This document shows positions 25,159-36,459 of a DNA stretch of 64,000 bases, piece by piece. The translations under genes and the position numbers were made by a program. The first letter of the stretch is position 1. Each line of letters begins with the position of its first letter. Source of the stretch: Exophiala sp. HKRS030 (lineage: Eukaryota > Ascomycota > Eurotiomycetes > Chaetothyriales > Herpotrichiellaceae); assembly GCA_023897205.1 (NCBI GenBank), contig JAHWDD010000026.1:1-64000 (forward strand), written 5' to 3'. The notes under the pieces are model-generated. The model was given only the letters and a program-made list of their open reading frames with translations. It did not search any database and was not told where the DNA came from.

Positions 25159-25300
25159 AAGATGTATCGAAACCGTAAGCTCTGCAATACAGCCACTTCG
25201 ATACTCCCTGCCACACTGTTTCGCATGTAATATGAGCTGGCAGTAAGCCAGCTCATGACACGCCCCCTAGTTCGAGACATCCCATTGATAGCGCTTATAG
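24766..25300. repeat. LINE 3' flank with (GT)n microsatellite and a 10-bp hairpin
   Basis: A run of GT dinucleotides lies at about 25105-25160. An inverted repeat with 10-bp perfect arms and a 5-nt loop (ATGAGCTGGC/GCCAGCTCAT) is at 25232-25256. No gene is seen. Confidence 0.7.
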
Positions 25301-25920
25301 ATCCAATTGGCGGCCGTAGGGAGTCACCATGATCGACTTCAATCCTTGGGGTACCGTGTGATGGAACTGCATGTCATACTCTTGTGGAATTGTGGAATAT
25401 TCTCGAAGTTATCTGGAGAATACCATCATTAGCGCTGTCGAGCATCAGATTGAGGATGGGTGTCTACTTACCGACATTAGTGAATATAAACGAAGGACCA
25501 TACTTCCCTTCCTTGACCAAGTCCAAGAGGAACGGGTAGTGCTGCAGGGAATCAGTTAGCTGCGCCTTAGCATCAGGGTGGGTGACGAGGTCATACCTTC
25601 TGCGCCATTAGCTGTCCACCGCGTAGAGTGATGGTCTTTTCCATCAACATGCCAATGGGGAACATGTTCGTGTTGAAGAAGAAGTCTCCGATCAATGCCA
25701 CAACTGAAAGGCGGTCATATGGCAAGAGCAGGAAAAATAAGATGTATAGCAGTTGATGTACTCGCGGCGCAAAGTCGATTACTTGAGTCCCAAAGAACTC
25801 CGCAATTCAAATATCCAAACGTATTTTCGCTCTATATGCTGGATCTTCGAGGATGTACAGACGATCGACAAGTCGTGATTAGACCTGGAGTGGAGGGTTG
25901 CTGCAAAGCGAATTGCTGAA
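25300..25920 (-). pseudogene. Zinc-type alcohol dehydrogenase, C-terminal fragment
   Basis: Read on the minus strand: EFFGTQVIDFA, VVALIGDFFFNTNMFPIGML, MEKTITLRGGQLMAQK, an intron (GTATGA to CTGCAG), HYPFLLDLVKEGKYGPSFIF, another intron, DNFENIPQFHK, and, after a frame change, PQGLKSIMVTPYG. This is the NAD-binding and C-terminal part of a medium-chain zinc alcohol dehydrogenase. The catalytic zinc domain is missing. In-frame stops occur near 25800, so the copy is dead. Confidence 0.6.
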
Positions 25921-26770
25921 AGTATGTCGCAAGCGCCCGTTGTGAGCCCGCAGCGCAGTCGAGCCGAAGACGTCGACCTTCCGGCCATTGTCATCAAAAA
26001 TCCACTACTATCTTCGTTCATTCCCACGACAGGCCACCGTGATGGCTGCCGACGACCCATTTCAGATATATACGATTTCCAAATTGTTGACCCACGAGAT
26101 GACTCACAAATGCAGGATACTGACGGTGTTCACCGTGCCGATGTGTCTACCCTTCCCAACTCCCTCGAAGCGAATGTAACACCAACTGCGGTTGTCGGCG
26201 ACTCACGGAGAGAGCCCGTGTCAGAAAAGAGATATTAATTGCGTACACCAAAGTTGTCCTGCCTTCAGGTGGTAGAATGGGATTAAGAGAAGGCGTATAA
26301 CGAAAACCCCCCAATATATCTTCATTATCCGATCGACTAGAAGGTGACTGCAAGCCCCAAAACAATTGGCAAAGACACCGAGCTAGATGTGGTGCTGGCA
26401 CCAGGTCCTTATTGGCGGCTCTTCCTACGATCCCGGGTCGAGAAGCTCCTGCAAAAGAAAGTATCTCCCCAACCGAAGCGTCAGGTGTGATGACACTAAT
26501 GCTGTACTCTCGGTCAGCGACCGCATCGAGCGCGATCTCACCAAGCGATTTAATGAGACCGACATTAACTAGGTCCTCGTGGAGAAGCGACTCATCCTCT
26601 GGGAGGCCTTTTTCGAGCGGGCAAGAAGCTTCGGGTAGACCTATCGTTCAACTATATCGGAGCTGGTCGGCCCGTAGCCAGCGCTTCTGGTAAAAGAGGA
26701 GTGAAAAAGGTGTAATCTCAGCCACGTAGCATATACGCGCCGAACTGGGTGCACAGCTCGACGCTGAAGA
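25921..26770. other. Unassigned open frames
   Basis: A plus-strand frame at 25924-26238 and a minus-strand frame at about 26640-26150 are open but match no family I know. They may be exons of a decayed gene. Confidence 0.35.
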
Positions 26771-27127
26771 GAGCGTGTCATAGACCAGGCTAATCTATAT
26801 GATCCAGGCGGAGCCATGTGAGATATATATACACGGTCATTTCAAAGCTTTACTGTGTAGTCATCTTCGTTCTTGATCATACCCATACGTTTGGATATCG
26901 ATCAGCTTCGCTCTAGTCTAGCGACCCGCTCTTATACTCGTGCTCTTACAGGTATACACTCTATACTTCCCACCTGCCAAGGAACCCTTGTCTCGTAACA
27001 CCACCCAGTGGAGCGATTCATAACACTCTTACTTTATTTTTCAATTTATTGAAGAGAATAATAAATCTTTTCTATTTTTGTTATTCTTAAATAAAATAGA
27101 TTCTGAAAGTATATTACTTTTCAAATA
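26771..27127. other. Possible LTR-like or AT-rich spacer
   Basis: Ends near 27023 with CGATTCATAACA, the same 12 bases that close the candidate solo LTR downstream. An AT-rich stretch (27025-27125) follows. It could be a second, diverged LTR, but its 5' end is unclear. Confidence 0.3.
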
Positions 27128-27478
27128 TGTTACGAGGCGACCACATGGTCGCAGGCAAGGCCGGTAGAAGAAAGTAACCCGAGAGGCCAGGCCAGGAGAG
27201 ACATGGATATCATGTGGTGTGCTCGGTGCTCTGTGCGGACCTGGTGGACTGCAGGCAGAGCACGACAGAGCCAGCGGAGCGTAGCGCTCATTGGACGGTG
27301 AGAATCTATATAGTCACGCTCTCTCACCCATAGTAGATAAGACCTTCGTGATCAACCTAAGTCTATAGTCGGACCCTATGGTTCTCAATGCTACGACTGC
27401 TATAGACACCACTGTGGCCCGGCTAGGGAACCTACGTGAATGCACGGGAGCCTTCGGGCTCCGGTCCGATTCATAACA
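27128..27478. mobile_element. Candidate solo LTR
   Basis: About 351 bp beginning TGTTACGAGG and ending CGATTCATAACA, so the ends form the TGTTA/TAACA inverted pair normal for LTRs. Inside are a TATA-like CTATATAGTCACGCTCTC and a short hairpin (GGAGCC TTC GGGCTCC). No retrotransposon coding sequence adjoins it. I do not see a clear 5-bp target duplication (AAATA on the left, CAGTA on the right). Confidence 0.45.
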
Positions 27479-29088
27479 CAGTACCCTGGAAGATAGAATC
27501 CCTCGGTCTTACATCATGTCTCCAGGCTGGGGCCTAGATGCTAAAAATAGTATGCGCGTCCAGTCCTGATATGTATACCCCCTTGACGAGACACTTCGAC
27601 GCTTGACACGATGCTAACCATTCTGCTCGTTCAGGATGGATTCCAGGGTCTTCTTCAAATCATTGTCCCTTCTCGTTCCGTCTGGTTTGCATGCATACAA
27701 CAACCCACGGTCATCCACATCTCTTGGTTCGCTGGAGCGGATACCTTTATCAACCTGCAGCCCCTGAGTCATGTCGGCGGTTAGAATATCTTTGGATACC
27801 CTTATTCTCGTCGGGTTTACCGTCAATCTTCTGGAAATGTCCGCCTCTGCTCCCCGGTGACTAGCCAGCTAGTCCAGATGCCACATTTCCTTGAGGATGC
27901 GTCGTGTTAGACTGTTTTAGGTATAGTCTAGCCTGTACTGACACACGCATGTCGCAGGCTAGACTAGATAGTGTTTTCATAGGTCCAACTCCGTCAACAC
28001 ATGCAGATATGGGTGTAGGTCACATTCGGGCCCCCGACTGGAGCCTTGGATAGCAGTGGTACGTTGCCCATCCCGCAGGCTCTCATTCATCCAATCGGTG
28101 CCGTGAAGAGCCGTGCTCAAATTTCAATTGGCCAAAGATAAACCCCTGCAGAGCCTGTAACATCTGAAAAGCGTCTTATGCGGCTCGCTCACCCTACATC
28201 GACCCATGTACGCGGGAGCGCGCGAAAGGGCGAGGCTATTTTTCCACGTAGAACTGTGGAAGTACGGGGGGTCTGTGTCTCAAAAGTGGAGACTCCATGG
28301 TGAATCGTGGGTCGGCGAGAAGACAACAGGTTCCGTCACTACTCAGAAGTGTGGTCAGCTTTACCAACCACAAGTTCCTTCGGTAGCCTCTGACCACGGA
28401 ATCTGATTGGTCTCGACCAACAGAACTAGCATGAAACACGCTAAATGCTCTACGCGCCAATTATAGGAGCCTTAGGAATGACTTAGCGAAGATTTTCGTG
28501 GTTTCTGACTGCACAAACGGATGCAGATATCCTTTTGCATGGACGGCAGCAACAGAAAGGAACCAACAGCCCCCGACAGTACGTATGGGTGCGACCTACC
28601 TTGGAATATGGTTGCGAAATATGTGAGTTCGAAACCTTAAGTTACACAAGAAGTCGAAGCCTTGGTGCCACGAATCCCGGCGGAGTGAAACGGCGGAACG
28701 TCATACCGTGGAAAAGCCCTGGCAGCAGGAAGTGATTTACAATGGAAACTTGTGGGACAGAGGAGGCTATGAGATGCACCACTCTCTACTAGCCGCCTAT
28801 CTCATAAAAACTGAGGGTGGAAGGGCTTCTATAGACACAGTCAGGCTTAAATATCGGAAGCAGCGTGTGGAAGGTGAAGTCCATTCTACTTTGTTCGTAC
28901 TACGCACGTGACTCCCATTCTTGAGAAGAATGGTTATACGCCCGAGGGAACCGGTCATTATAAGTCGATCCTCTCCGATAATCCCACCTGGGCTTCGCAC
29001 ACTATCTGCGTGGACTTGACTCTTTCTGCTATCACCTTTCGCATGATCATCGGAGACGTGAGCATTGGCTGAGAAGCCGCTCGGCTGA
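27479..29088. other. No supported gene
   Basis: About 1.6 kb with only short frames and no recognisable domain. The last few hundred bases are the upstream region of the acidic protein gene. Confidence 0.45.
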
Positions 29089-31158
29089 ATGATTTTACGG
29101 GACTCCTCGCCTTATGAGGATCAGGGCATTCCCTCCCGTAGCGGCCATGTTGTTTGCCATAGTTTCCGACATTTCCTTTTGACTGCGTTCAGTTCGACGA
29201 CTTTGCATGATTGTTCATGTCTCACGGAGGACGGCGTTTTGGTGTCACAAGATTATCCCACTTCGTCGCAACTTGTCCATGCTATTTGCAGGGACGCTGA
29301 AGCATTTCTTCGAGCTCTTTCATTCACAGTTGCCGCGAATCCAGAAGTGACACACGGGTATTCTTCAACCAACAGCATAACTGAAGATAACACTTATTTT
29401 CACAAAGATCATGAGCTCCCTTCAGACGACTCCGTGCCTGATATAAACCAGCCTGCAATTAAACCACCACTAAGGTCCTTGGAGAGTTGCTCGGTCCTCG
29501 AGACGGAAACCCCTTCTTCAGCAGGCGTCGACGGGTCTCTGATATGTAAGGAAAGCGGAGCGTTTATTGTCTCGCTCCCGGCAGATGATATTGAACGATC
29601 GAGTAGAGGCCAGGTTGGTAAGCAATTGAATACGGGAAATCCGGGCACCTTAAACCTGGTGGAAGGACTATCTAGCTCAAGCGAATTGAGTTCGGAGATG
29701 GAATCTAATGATAATCATGATGAAGACGATGACGATGACGATGACGAAAGGGAACGCGGCCAACAAGAATCACGGAGACAGCGCGGGAAGACAAACGAGA
29801 TACAAGCGAATGTAGAGCAGCCTACAGACGAAGAGGAATTAGAAGAAGGTGGCGTGGAAAAGAATAAGGACTCAGACGACGAAGAGGAGGAGGAGGAGGA
29901 GGAGGTCGAGGAGGACGACAGCACAAACAGGGCATGCCGCCCAAGAAACTTGAGAAGAGCGTCCCTTTTACAAAACCCCACGAGCAGGTCGTCAAGGAAA
30001 AGACCCCGACCTGCCACTCCAGTACAGACACCAACAAAAAGACCGAAATTTGATGACGCACACAAGTCGGAAGTTCGGTCCATGTCCTCTAAATCAAGAG
30101 TGAAGAATTCTTCCTTGGACTCCTCGTTTTGGTATGACTGGGATATTAAGAGGGGATCTTATGCACAGCAGGAGAACCATGCGAAGCACCCTATCAAAGC
30201 TACTCGAGTTTGGCAGCGACTTACGTCCCTGCCTTTCGCACCGTCCAGTGGCAGGATTCAGCAAGGCGTGTCTCCCGGTCGTGTTAATACATTGGTCAAA
30301 ATGGTGCTGGCCGTGGCCAACGGGCACGCCTTTGGAGCATTGAAAGAGGTAATGACTTTCATTCAGCGGAATGAAAGAGCCACCATGGCTGGAGTGTTCA
30401 GCCAAGATCCTAAAGTTCTTGTCAATGCCGTCAATAGTGTCGACTCAGCGGATAACTTGAACAGTTATCTACGGAGATTCGCGTTGGCTCGACTGGCCAG
30501 ATTGTATGCTGAGACGGTCGCGAACAGAGGTCGCTTGGGGCACGACAAGGATGGCACGTGCTTGTCGCTACGGACATCGACAAACAAGGCATACAAGGCC
30601 GCGGCTTATGTGTCTCTGATCCAGTATATCTGGGACGTGGCTTTTCCTGCTAGATTTCAGGGGAGGAATAAGAACAGGAGTGGCCTTATCGATTCCGACG
30701 AATCTGATGCCGTTCGGTGGAACCATTACAAAAGAAAGTTGAGCAAACAGATCGAAGCCGGCCAACGATGGCTCAAATTCGCCGACAAATTCGGGTGGTC
30801 AGCTCTAGGGCTGGTGACCCGAGACTGGTTCATTGAGGAGAACAACGTGCTAGCCAATGACCGAATGTGAGTATAACTGATTTGTCTGGCTTTCTGGGAA
30901 GACCCGGCTGACGGGAACAGTTTCGAAGAGATCCTGGCAACATCGGAGCATGGAACACTGTTGGACGAAATAGAGGCTGTGAAAGGACGATTTCTGCGGC
31001 AGCTGAACAAGGCTCTCGGCGGAAGCTTATTTGACCTGCTGGAGGATTCGAGTCGCGCACAAGGATTGCCTCTGTTGAAACTTGATGACCATGATATTTT
31101 GACACGGCACGACTGCGATCAGTCCTGGCTCGATGACTTTCACTTAGAAGAGAAATAG
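29089..31158 (+). CDS. Acidic, probably nuclear fungal protein of unknown function
   Basis: Exon 1 runs from ATG 29089 to 30866 and exon 2 from 30921 to 31158. The 54-nt intron has a GTGAGT donor, CTGAC branch and CAG acceptor and keeps the frame, giving about 671 aa. The N-terminal third is low-complexity. Two acidic runs (an Asp repeat near residue 210 and a Glu repeat near 270) flank basic patches such as SRKRPRPATP that could be nuclear signals. The C-terminal half is ordered and helical (NTLVKMVLAVANGHAFGALK, LNSYLRRFALARLARLY, AAAYVSLIQYIWDVAF). I do not recognise the domain, but parts look like the linker between JmjC and SET in the 1380-4550 protein. No lesion is visible. Confidence 0.7.
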
Positions 31159-31290
31159 CAAGCGAAAACAAGCGAACCAGGTAATCTATAATGGAGATCC
31201 CATATATTGCAACACTCAAGCTAAAAGCCGAGCATAGGGTAGTTCCATATTCCCACCTGGCTTGTGGAGGTGCATAACTCTTTTGGCCCC

Positions 31291-32532
31291 CTATAACTCC
31301 TCTCTTCTTAACTCGCCATTCTGTGACCCTACAGCAATGATCCTCCACTGTTCACCAGGACCGTCGATGATCCGCAACGGACCCTCCACCCATTTGTCAA
31401 CCCACTTTTTGCTTAACGACTTAGCATCTGGACTGAGCTCAGGGGAGCCACCAAATTCCCAGTACAGATCCCCGCCAAAGCGCTTCGGCACGTTTTCAGG
31501 TCCGGGGTCATGGCGCAAAATCGTTGCACACTCCCCATGACCAAGGACTGCTATTTTTCTTGTGGTTGCAGGTTCAAAGCAGATGGTTATGAATCGCCAG
31601 ATAGTAGGGAAGAAGTTCGGAGCACCGACGACCTATTTCGGTGTGATCAGCGTGGCACAACGTAGTAAGAGTCAGTATATTCCTTTTGTGGAGAGTGGAA
31701 CATCGAGAAATGTTCGCACTCACATATATTCTTTTTACGGTCTCTAGATAGTGAGCTGTCGCCATGTTGCTAGCAGTACTAAGAAGCTTCCGTAGCCTCC
31801 AGAAAGGTGACACCCCAACGTGCGACAAATCGATGATGTTGATCGAGGTATTGATACGTTCGTGCTGTAACTTTCCGCATAATGGCTGCACAAATTGTGT
31901 CACGTATTCGGCGGCAAGGAAGATACTTGACAATGCCGGGTCCGTCTTATGCAATGCAAGGATGTCGTCTGCTTCGACTTGAGACACGACATATACCATG
32001 ATAGGTACTCCGGTAGCATCTCGGTGGCCGGTCCATTGAGGTTGCTAGATTTATCTGTCTGAGTTGTTGCGTTGCTAAACGGGAGCTGAGCGTTGGTCCG
32101 TACCAGTCGTCTGACAGTCTCAAATCTCGTGATGCCGACATCATCATAAGTCTTCTCTAGCTGGATATCATGGCGCCATTTTGCCGATGCAGCATATTGC
32201 TTGAATGCGGTATGGACGTCGTGTTTCCGTGCTCGTAAGTAACGCCTAGGTCGAAGTCAGGCCCAAGGGGGCTGGACCACCACCAGGTAGAACCTGGAAA
32301 AATAGAACGCCTCCACTTACAAAAGATTTGACTCCTCGAAATTGTCATCCGGGGCATATTCTCGCACCAGTTCGCTCTTTGGCCAGGTTACAGAATTTCT
32401 GCGGCATAGTTCTTTGAGTTCTGCAAGTGCTCTTTCCTCGCGCTCGACGGCGGATTCAGTGTGGGAAATGGACTTCTGGGATGCATTGGTCCTCGCCCTG
32501 CTCAGAGAGGCAGTACTTATCGTTCTGAACAT
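31291..32532 (-). CDS. SEC14-like phosphatidylinositol-transfer protein (CRAL-TRIO)
   Basis: Four exons on the minus strand: 32532-32321, 32245-32104, 32044-31724 and 31632-31291. All phases agree, giving 338 aa. The CRAL-TRIO N-terminal part has LLRYLRARKHDVHTAFKQY, and the lipid-binding domain has IIDLSHVGVSPFWRL, YLETVKRIYVVGAPNFFP and VPKRFGGDLYWEFGG. These are the usual SEC14 landmarks. SEC14 proteins exchange phosphatidylinositol and phosphatidylcholine at Golgi or plasma membranes. The start is the in-frame ATG giving MFRTISTASLSR; the upstream codon is not ATG. It is one of the few clearly intact genes in the left half. Confidence 0.85.
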
Positions 32533-33815
32533 TTCAACCAAATATCAAGGGACGGTTGGGGTTTGGAGTTGAGATTCGTTACGCACGGTGAGATTCCGAA
32601 AGGCAACATCAGACCTCATGCCAATCAACGTTGAAGTTGTGGGTGGAGTGACGTATTCCTGTACTCACGACCGGAATGCTTACATGTGCCCACCATCTTG
32701 GTGTAAGCGCCTCTTCGCAAGGTCACGTGGTGACTCCGGACCCAGCCCAAATGATTCGAGGATAGGCTTTGCCACTTAGAGCTGCGCTCAACTTTTGACA
32801 GCGGCCGAGAGGCATCATCCCCATGAAACTGACTTGGCGTAGCACGGTCGATATGAGAGCGCATGCTCTCCCTGCGACACCTGAGCTTCCCTGTTAAAGA
32901 TGCCACGAACGTGCAGAGTCACGAACAGGCCTGGCTGCACGGTTTATCAGCCTTGGATGGCAAGAAGGCAGACACGAGTTGCAAAACAACGATAGCAAAT
33001 GTCCTTACAAGATTCGCCGCAGAGCCGACCATCAACTCACCTCCTCACCTCCCCGGTTGACGACCCAGCACCAGAAAACTACCCCTCTAAGCTGCAGATG
33101 AGACCTGAGAGTTTGAGTGGTAGTGACAATGCATCACGAAAGGCCCGTGGCGGAAGAGGGGACAAACAGTCAGGCTTGGAATACGGTGGAAATTGCGGTG
33201 ATGACGGAAGAGCAAATGTCTTCCATACAACAGGGCTGTGCACCCCCATCACCAACCAGCCAGACCAACCAGTTACCTGATGGGCATAGAACTGGAGCAT
33301 TTATGGAAGCAGAGCGTCTAGACGATGGGTTAACGCTTTGAAACGGTACAGGTTGCAGCGTCCTCGCAGTGCATAGAGGGTCCGAAGGTCTACAGGAACG
33401 GAATGTTTCGTGAATCAGCAGACACCTCCTGTGAGGGAGTGGGCATCAGTATGAGGCTCCGAAGGGAAGATCAGACACCCGACGGCCTAGGAATTTGTAT
33501 TTTTACCTACGAGACCATCGTGATTATGATCGTCAAAGGAACGTTGGAGGCAAGTCTCCCTCGTCTACGAAATACTGGATGCAACGGCAGAAACATGGCT
33601 CTCATTAGATCCGTAACTAAGATTCAGGCTGACTAAAACAGTGTCAGCAAGGGAAACTCCAACTAAAAGCCATCCAATATCCTTCTGAGTTCGTTGCTCA
33701 TACCTGATTACGACATCTTGTGTCTTCTTCCTTTTCACCGACAATAAGAATGCTGCTAAAGGTGACTTGAGGTATTGAGTATTCTAGCTTTCTATTAACA
33801 TTATCAGATTCCCCT
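32533..33815. other. No supported gene
   Basis: Several short plus-strand frames (32588-33640) have no recognisable domains or consistent splicing. Confidence 0.45.
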
Positions 33816-33817
33816 TC

Positions 33818-34645
33818 AGATGTTCTGCAACGCATGGGCGGCATTGGAGCCCGAGTCGCGTCTTGGGTGGATTTCTCATCTATGCAGAGCGATCAGTTGC
33901 ACAAAATGAATCACTCACCACGAAGACTGACAAAGCACCTCTGCTGGTGAAGGATGGCTCGGAAGATGGGCACCAACGGCTGTCTGGCCTATTGAAGAAA
34001 TCTTCGCACTTCAACCCCGAAAGCCTGGTCAAGAAAACCATCACTGTCAAAAGCAATGACAGCTCTGGCGCAATTTGGCTTGGCATCTTACTACCGGCCT
34101 GTTGATGTTCTCCAAGGCCGGTTGCAAACCCCAAAGATGAAGCAGGACTTCGTTCTGCAACCGTGGCACCTACCAAGAAATCCAATACCGTACGGAAACT
34201 CGTACCACGGCCACCAAGCTGGGGAAAGCAGCTTATCACGAACAGCACACCTCTGGGACAGTCCCCATTATACTCAACCAGACTGGGCCATGGTGAAAAA
34301 GTCTGACCGTTATCACATCGATTCCCACCAGGATCCGTTTTCAGAACTTGTGATTTTCGATAACGCTGCCATGCCGTCAATTGATGGCCCGTTGGATCCA
34401 AGTCTTTTCCGGTATGGCATATGCAGGCACAGACGGCGTTGGAATTGAGGTGGAGGGGTTTCGGAGGAGGGCATGGCTCGATGCTGACGGTCCCAATAAA
34501 GGTTCAGATGACGGTCAAGCCAATCAATATCAGAACCAATTCGTCATTTAGGAATCGAGCGTTTTATGGAATATATACTAACGGGGCTTCGGGATTGCAT
34601 ATGCCGTATCGGCCAAAGGTTATAGAAGGGACTTACGAGGACCAG
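33818..34645 (+). pseudogene. WOPR (Gti1/Pac2 family) regulator, copy 3, truncated and frameshifted
   Basis: Plus-strand copy, inverted relative to copies 1 and 2. It starts abruptly inside the WOPR signature, where about 7 nt are deleted so that RWTDGR is lost. It continues GFLIYAERSVAQNE, SHFNPESLVKKTITVKS, a 2-nt deletion at about 34080, then YYRPVDVLQGRLQTPK to DPSLFRYGICRH. Homology with copy 1 goes on past the coding end: 34440-34640 matches the reverse complement of about 6110-6310. The unit therefore duplicated with its 3' flank. It cannot encode a DNA-binding protein. Confidence 0.75.
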
Positions 34646-34929
34646 AAATAAGGGCCCCTATGGCCTGACAGTTGATGGAGCCAGAAATCGGGAATCGTCA
34701 TCAATTCCCTTTTTTTGCGTACCGCTAAATTTAGACATGGGACGGTGCAAAATAGCTCCTGAGTTTCGTGGTTGAGGGCGCTCGGTGTTCGCCTCATAGA
34801 ATTTCTGATCATTAATGTTGAAAATTGAAGTCGACTGCCATGAAAGGTCAACCATATTTCGCTGAAAGCATATCAGCAAATGCGTGTAGCTCGGTAACTT
34901 ACGTGCTGCGACGCCAGTCGAGAAGGATA

Positions 34930-35726
34930 TATCATGCTAGACAGTGCTTTTCGAGGGAACCGAGTTGGACTCGAACCGTGATCGTTGAAGATGTAATGCA
35001 TTTTAGCGCCTTGGCACTACTCCATGGGATTTCTCGGAAAGGCGGCAAGAGCCCAGTGCGGTCCGGAGCCATATGGTGGTGTTGTCGCTTCCTGATGTGT
35101 TCTCGATCGTCTTCGCCATGCCAATGTATCACCATACTACCACACTGCCGACGGCCCGCAGAGGACCGGATTCGGGCAGTCATTCGGATATTGCGGTGTA
35201 AGCAGGTCTTGAGGATGCAAGCTAGGCGTGCTGTCCAGAACCAATGCTGATATCGGAAGTAGCTCGTCCTTGTTTGGCTAAAAGTCTCGGTAAGCAGCCA
35301 TAAACTGCGAAGCTGTGTACGAACCACCATTCGAAAATATGTGAACGAGAACGCTGGGCTTGTCCGGCCATTTCTCGTCCCCGACCTGCTGTATCACCGC
35401 AAGAGTAGGCTATATAGCTTTTCGCTGCAGGAACAGTGGTCGCTAGAATAGGTCTGCTCCATTTTGTCGGAGTAGAAGGATTAGAGACTAAGGATACATC
35501 ATCTGATAAGGCTTTGTGTACTTATTGTTGTATCGTGGCTGGGCTCCGATCTAGGAATATATTATAATTAGGTCGGGCCGACTGTGGACGGTTGTGGTTC
35601 CGAAGAGGTTCCTGTTGCTGGCCTATATAGGAAAAGCTGCTCTCCCAGCTTGGTGAACTCTGGGAGATAAGGATCTGGCCGCTCCTCGCCTAATTGAAGC
35701 TCTAGTTCTGGTCCGGCGAAGTCCAT
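34930..35726 (-). pseudogene. DUF829/TMEM53-family protein, broken
   Basis: From ATG 35726 the frame gives MDFAGPELELQLGEERPD and YLPEFTKLGEQLFLYRPATG, a typical DUF829 start. It then breaks. The next frame gives PDLIIIYS-stop-IGAQPRYNNKYTKPYQMMYP-stop, where TAG replaces the usual Trp in SWIGAQ. Further on come KPSVLVHIFSNGGSYTASQF and LLPISALVLDSTPS. DUF829 proteins are alpha/beta-hydrolase-like, and some sit in indole-diterpene clusters. At least two stops and frame changes show the copy is dead. Confidence 0.6.
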
Positions 35727-36459
35727 GACTGCTTTGTGGGAAGGGATGTGATAGCTGGGGATGGAATGGACGCCAGACCTTTTCGAAGCCAGTCTGTGTA
35801 CTGCAGAGTATGTCGAAAAAATGAGACCGAGCCGAATGCTTGAAAGGATGTTCGCGGATCGATGCGAATGCGCCCGACGTTGATGGGAGTGAGCTACTAC
35901 AAGTCGCTGCCTTCTCATTCAATGCACATGTAGTACCGTGTCCGAGCGATATGTATATATAGATAGTGAATGTGTTGAGACCTGACCGAATGACTGATAA
36001 TATAGAAGGCGCACCATGGATAAAAAGCTCACAGTAAGGTCCTTACGCTCGCCTCTAGGGGCAATGGGGCAGAAAACCAAGTTTCAAGTGACAGCAGACA
36101 TGAGAACGGTGTGACCTACCTTTACAGCACACCTACGCGTATTCTCGGCTTTAGCATCATTCCCGCAATGCCAACGGTTTAGTCTTTGTTGTATCAATCC
36201 AAATCAAACCGACGCAAACCAATATTTTCTGCTGAGGAAAAGTGGCGGGTCCAAACTTTACATGCAGAGAGGCAAGCAAAAGAATGCAAACAAACATCCT
36301 TACAATGAAGTGGACAAGCTGAAAGTCTAGCGCAGGACGGAAACGACCTGACTCGGTGCTGACCCCTCTGAAAAGACAACAAGGCTGGCACCGAACCAAG
36401 ACAAGGAATCTTGACAATATCGCATCTCTATCTCATGTGTCTCCAGTCAGCGGCAGATA
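35727..36459. other. No supported gene; 3' flank of the molybdopterin oxidoreductase
   Basis: Short frames only. The part next to 36460 is probably the oxidoreductase 3' UTR and terminator. Confidence 0.45.

Noticed and set aside
29715..30083. Ser-rich frame on the minus strand
   Set aside because: Shadow of the Asp/Glu repeats of the plus-strand acidic gene.
34950..34985. tRNA-like B box (GGTTCGAGTCC on the minus strand)
   Set aside because: The T-stem does not pair and no matching acceptor stem exists 70-80 nt upstream.
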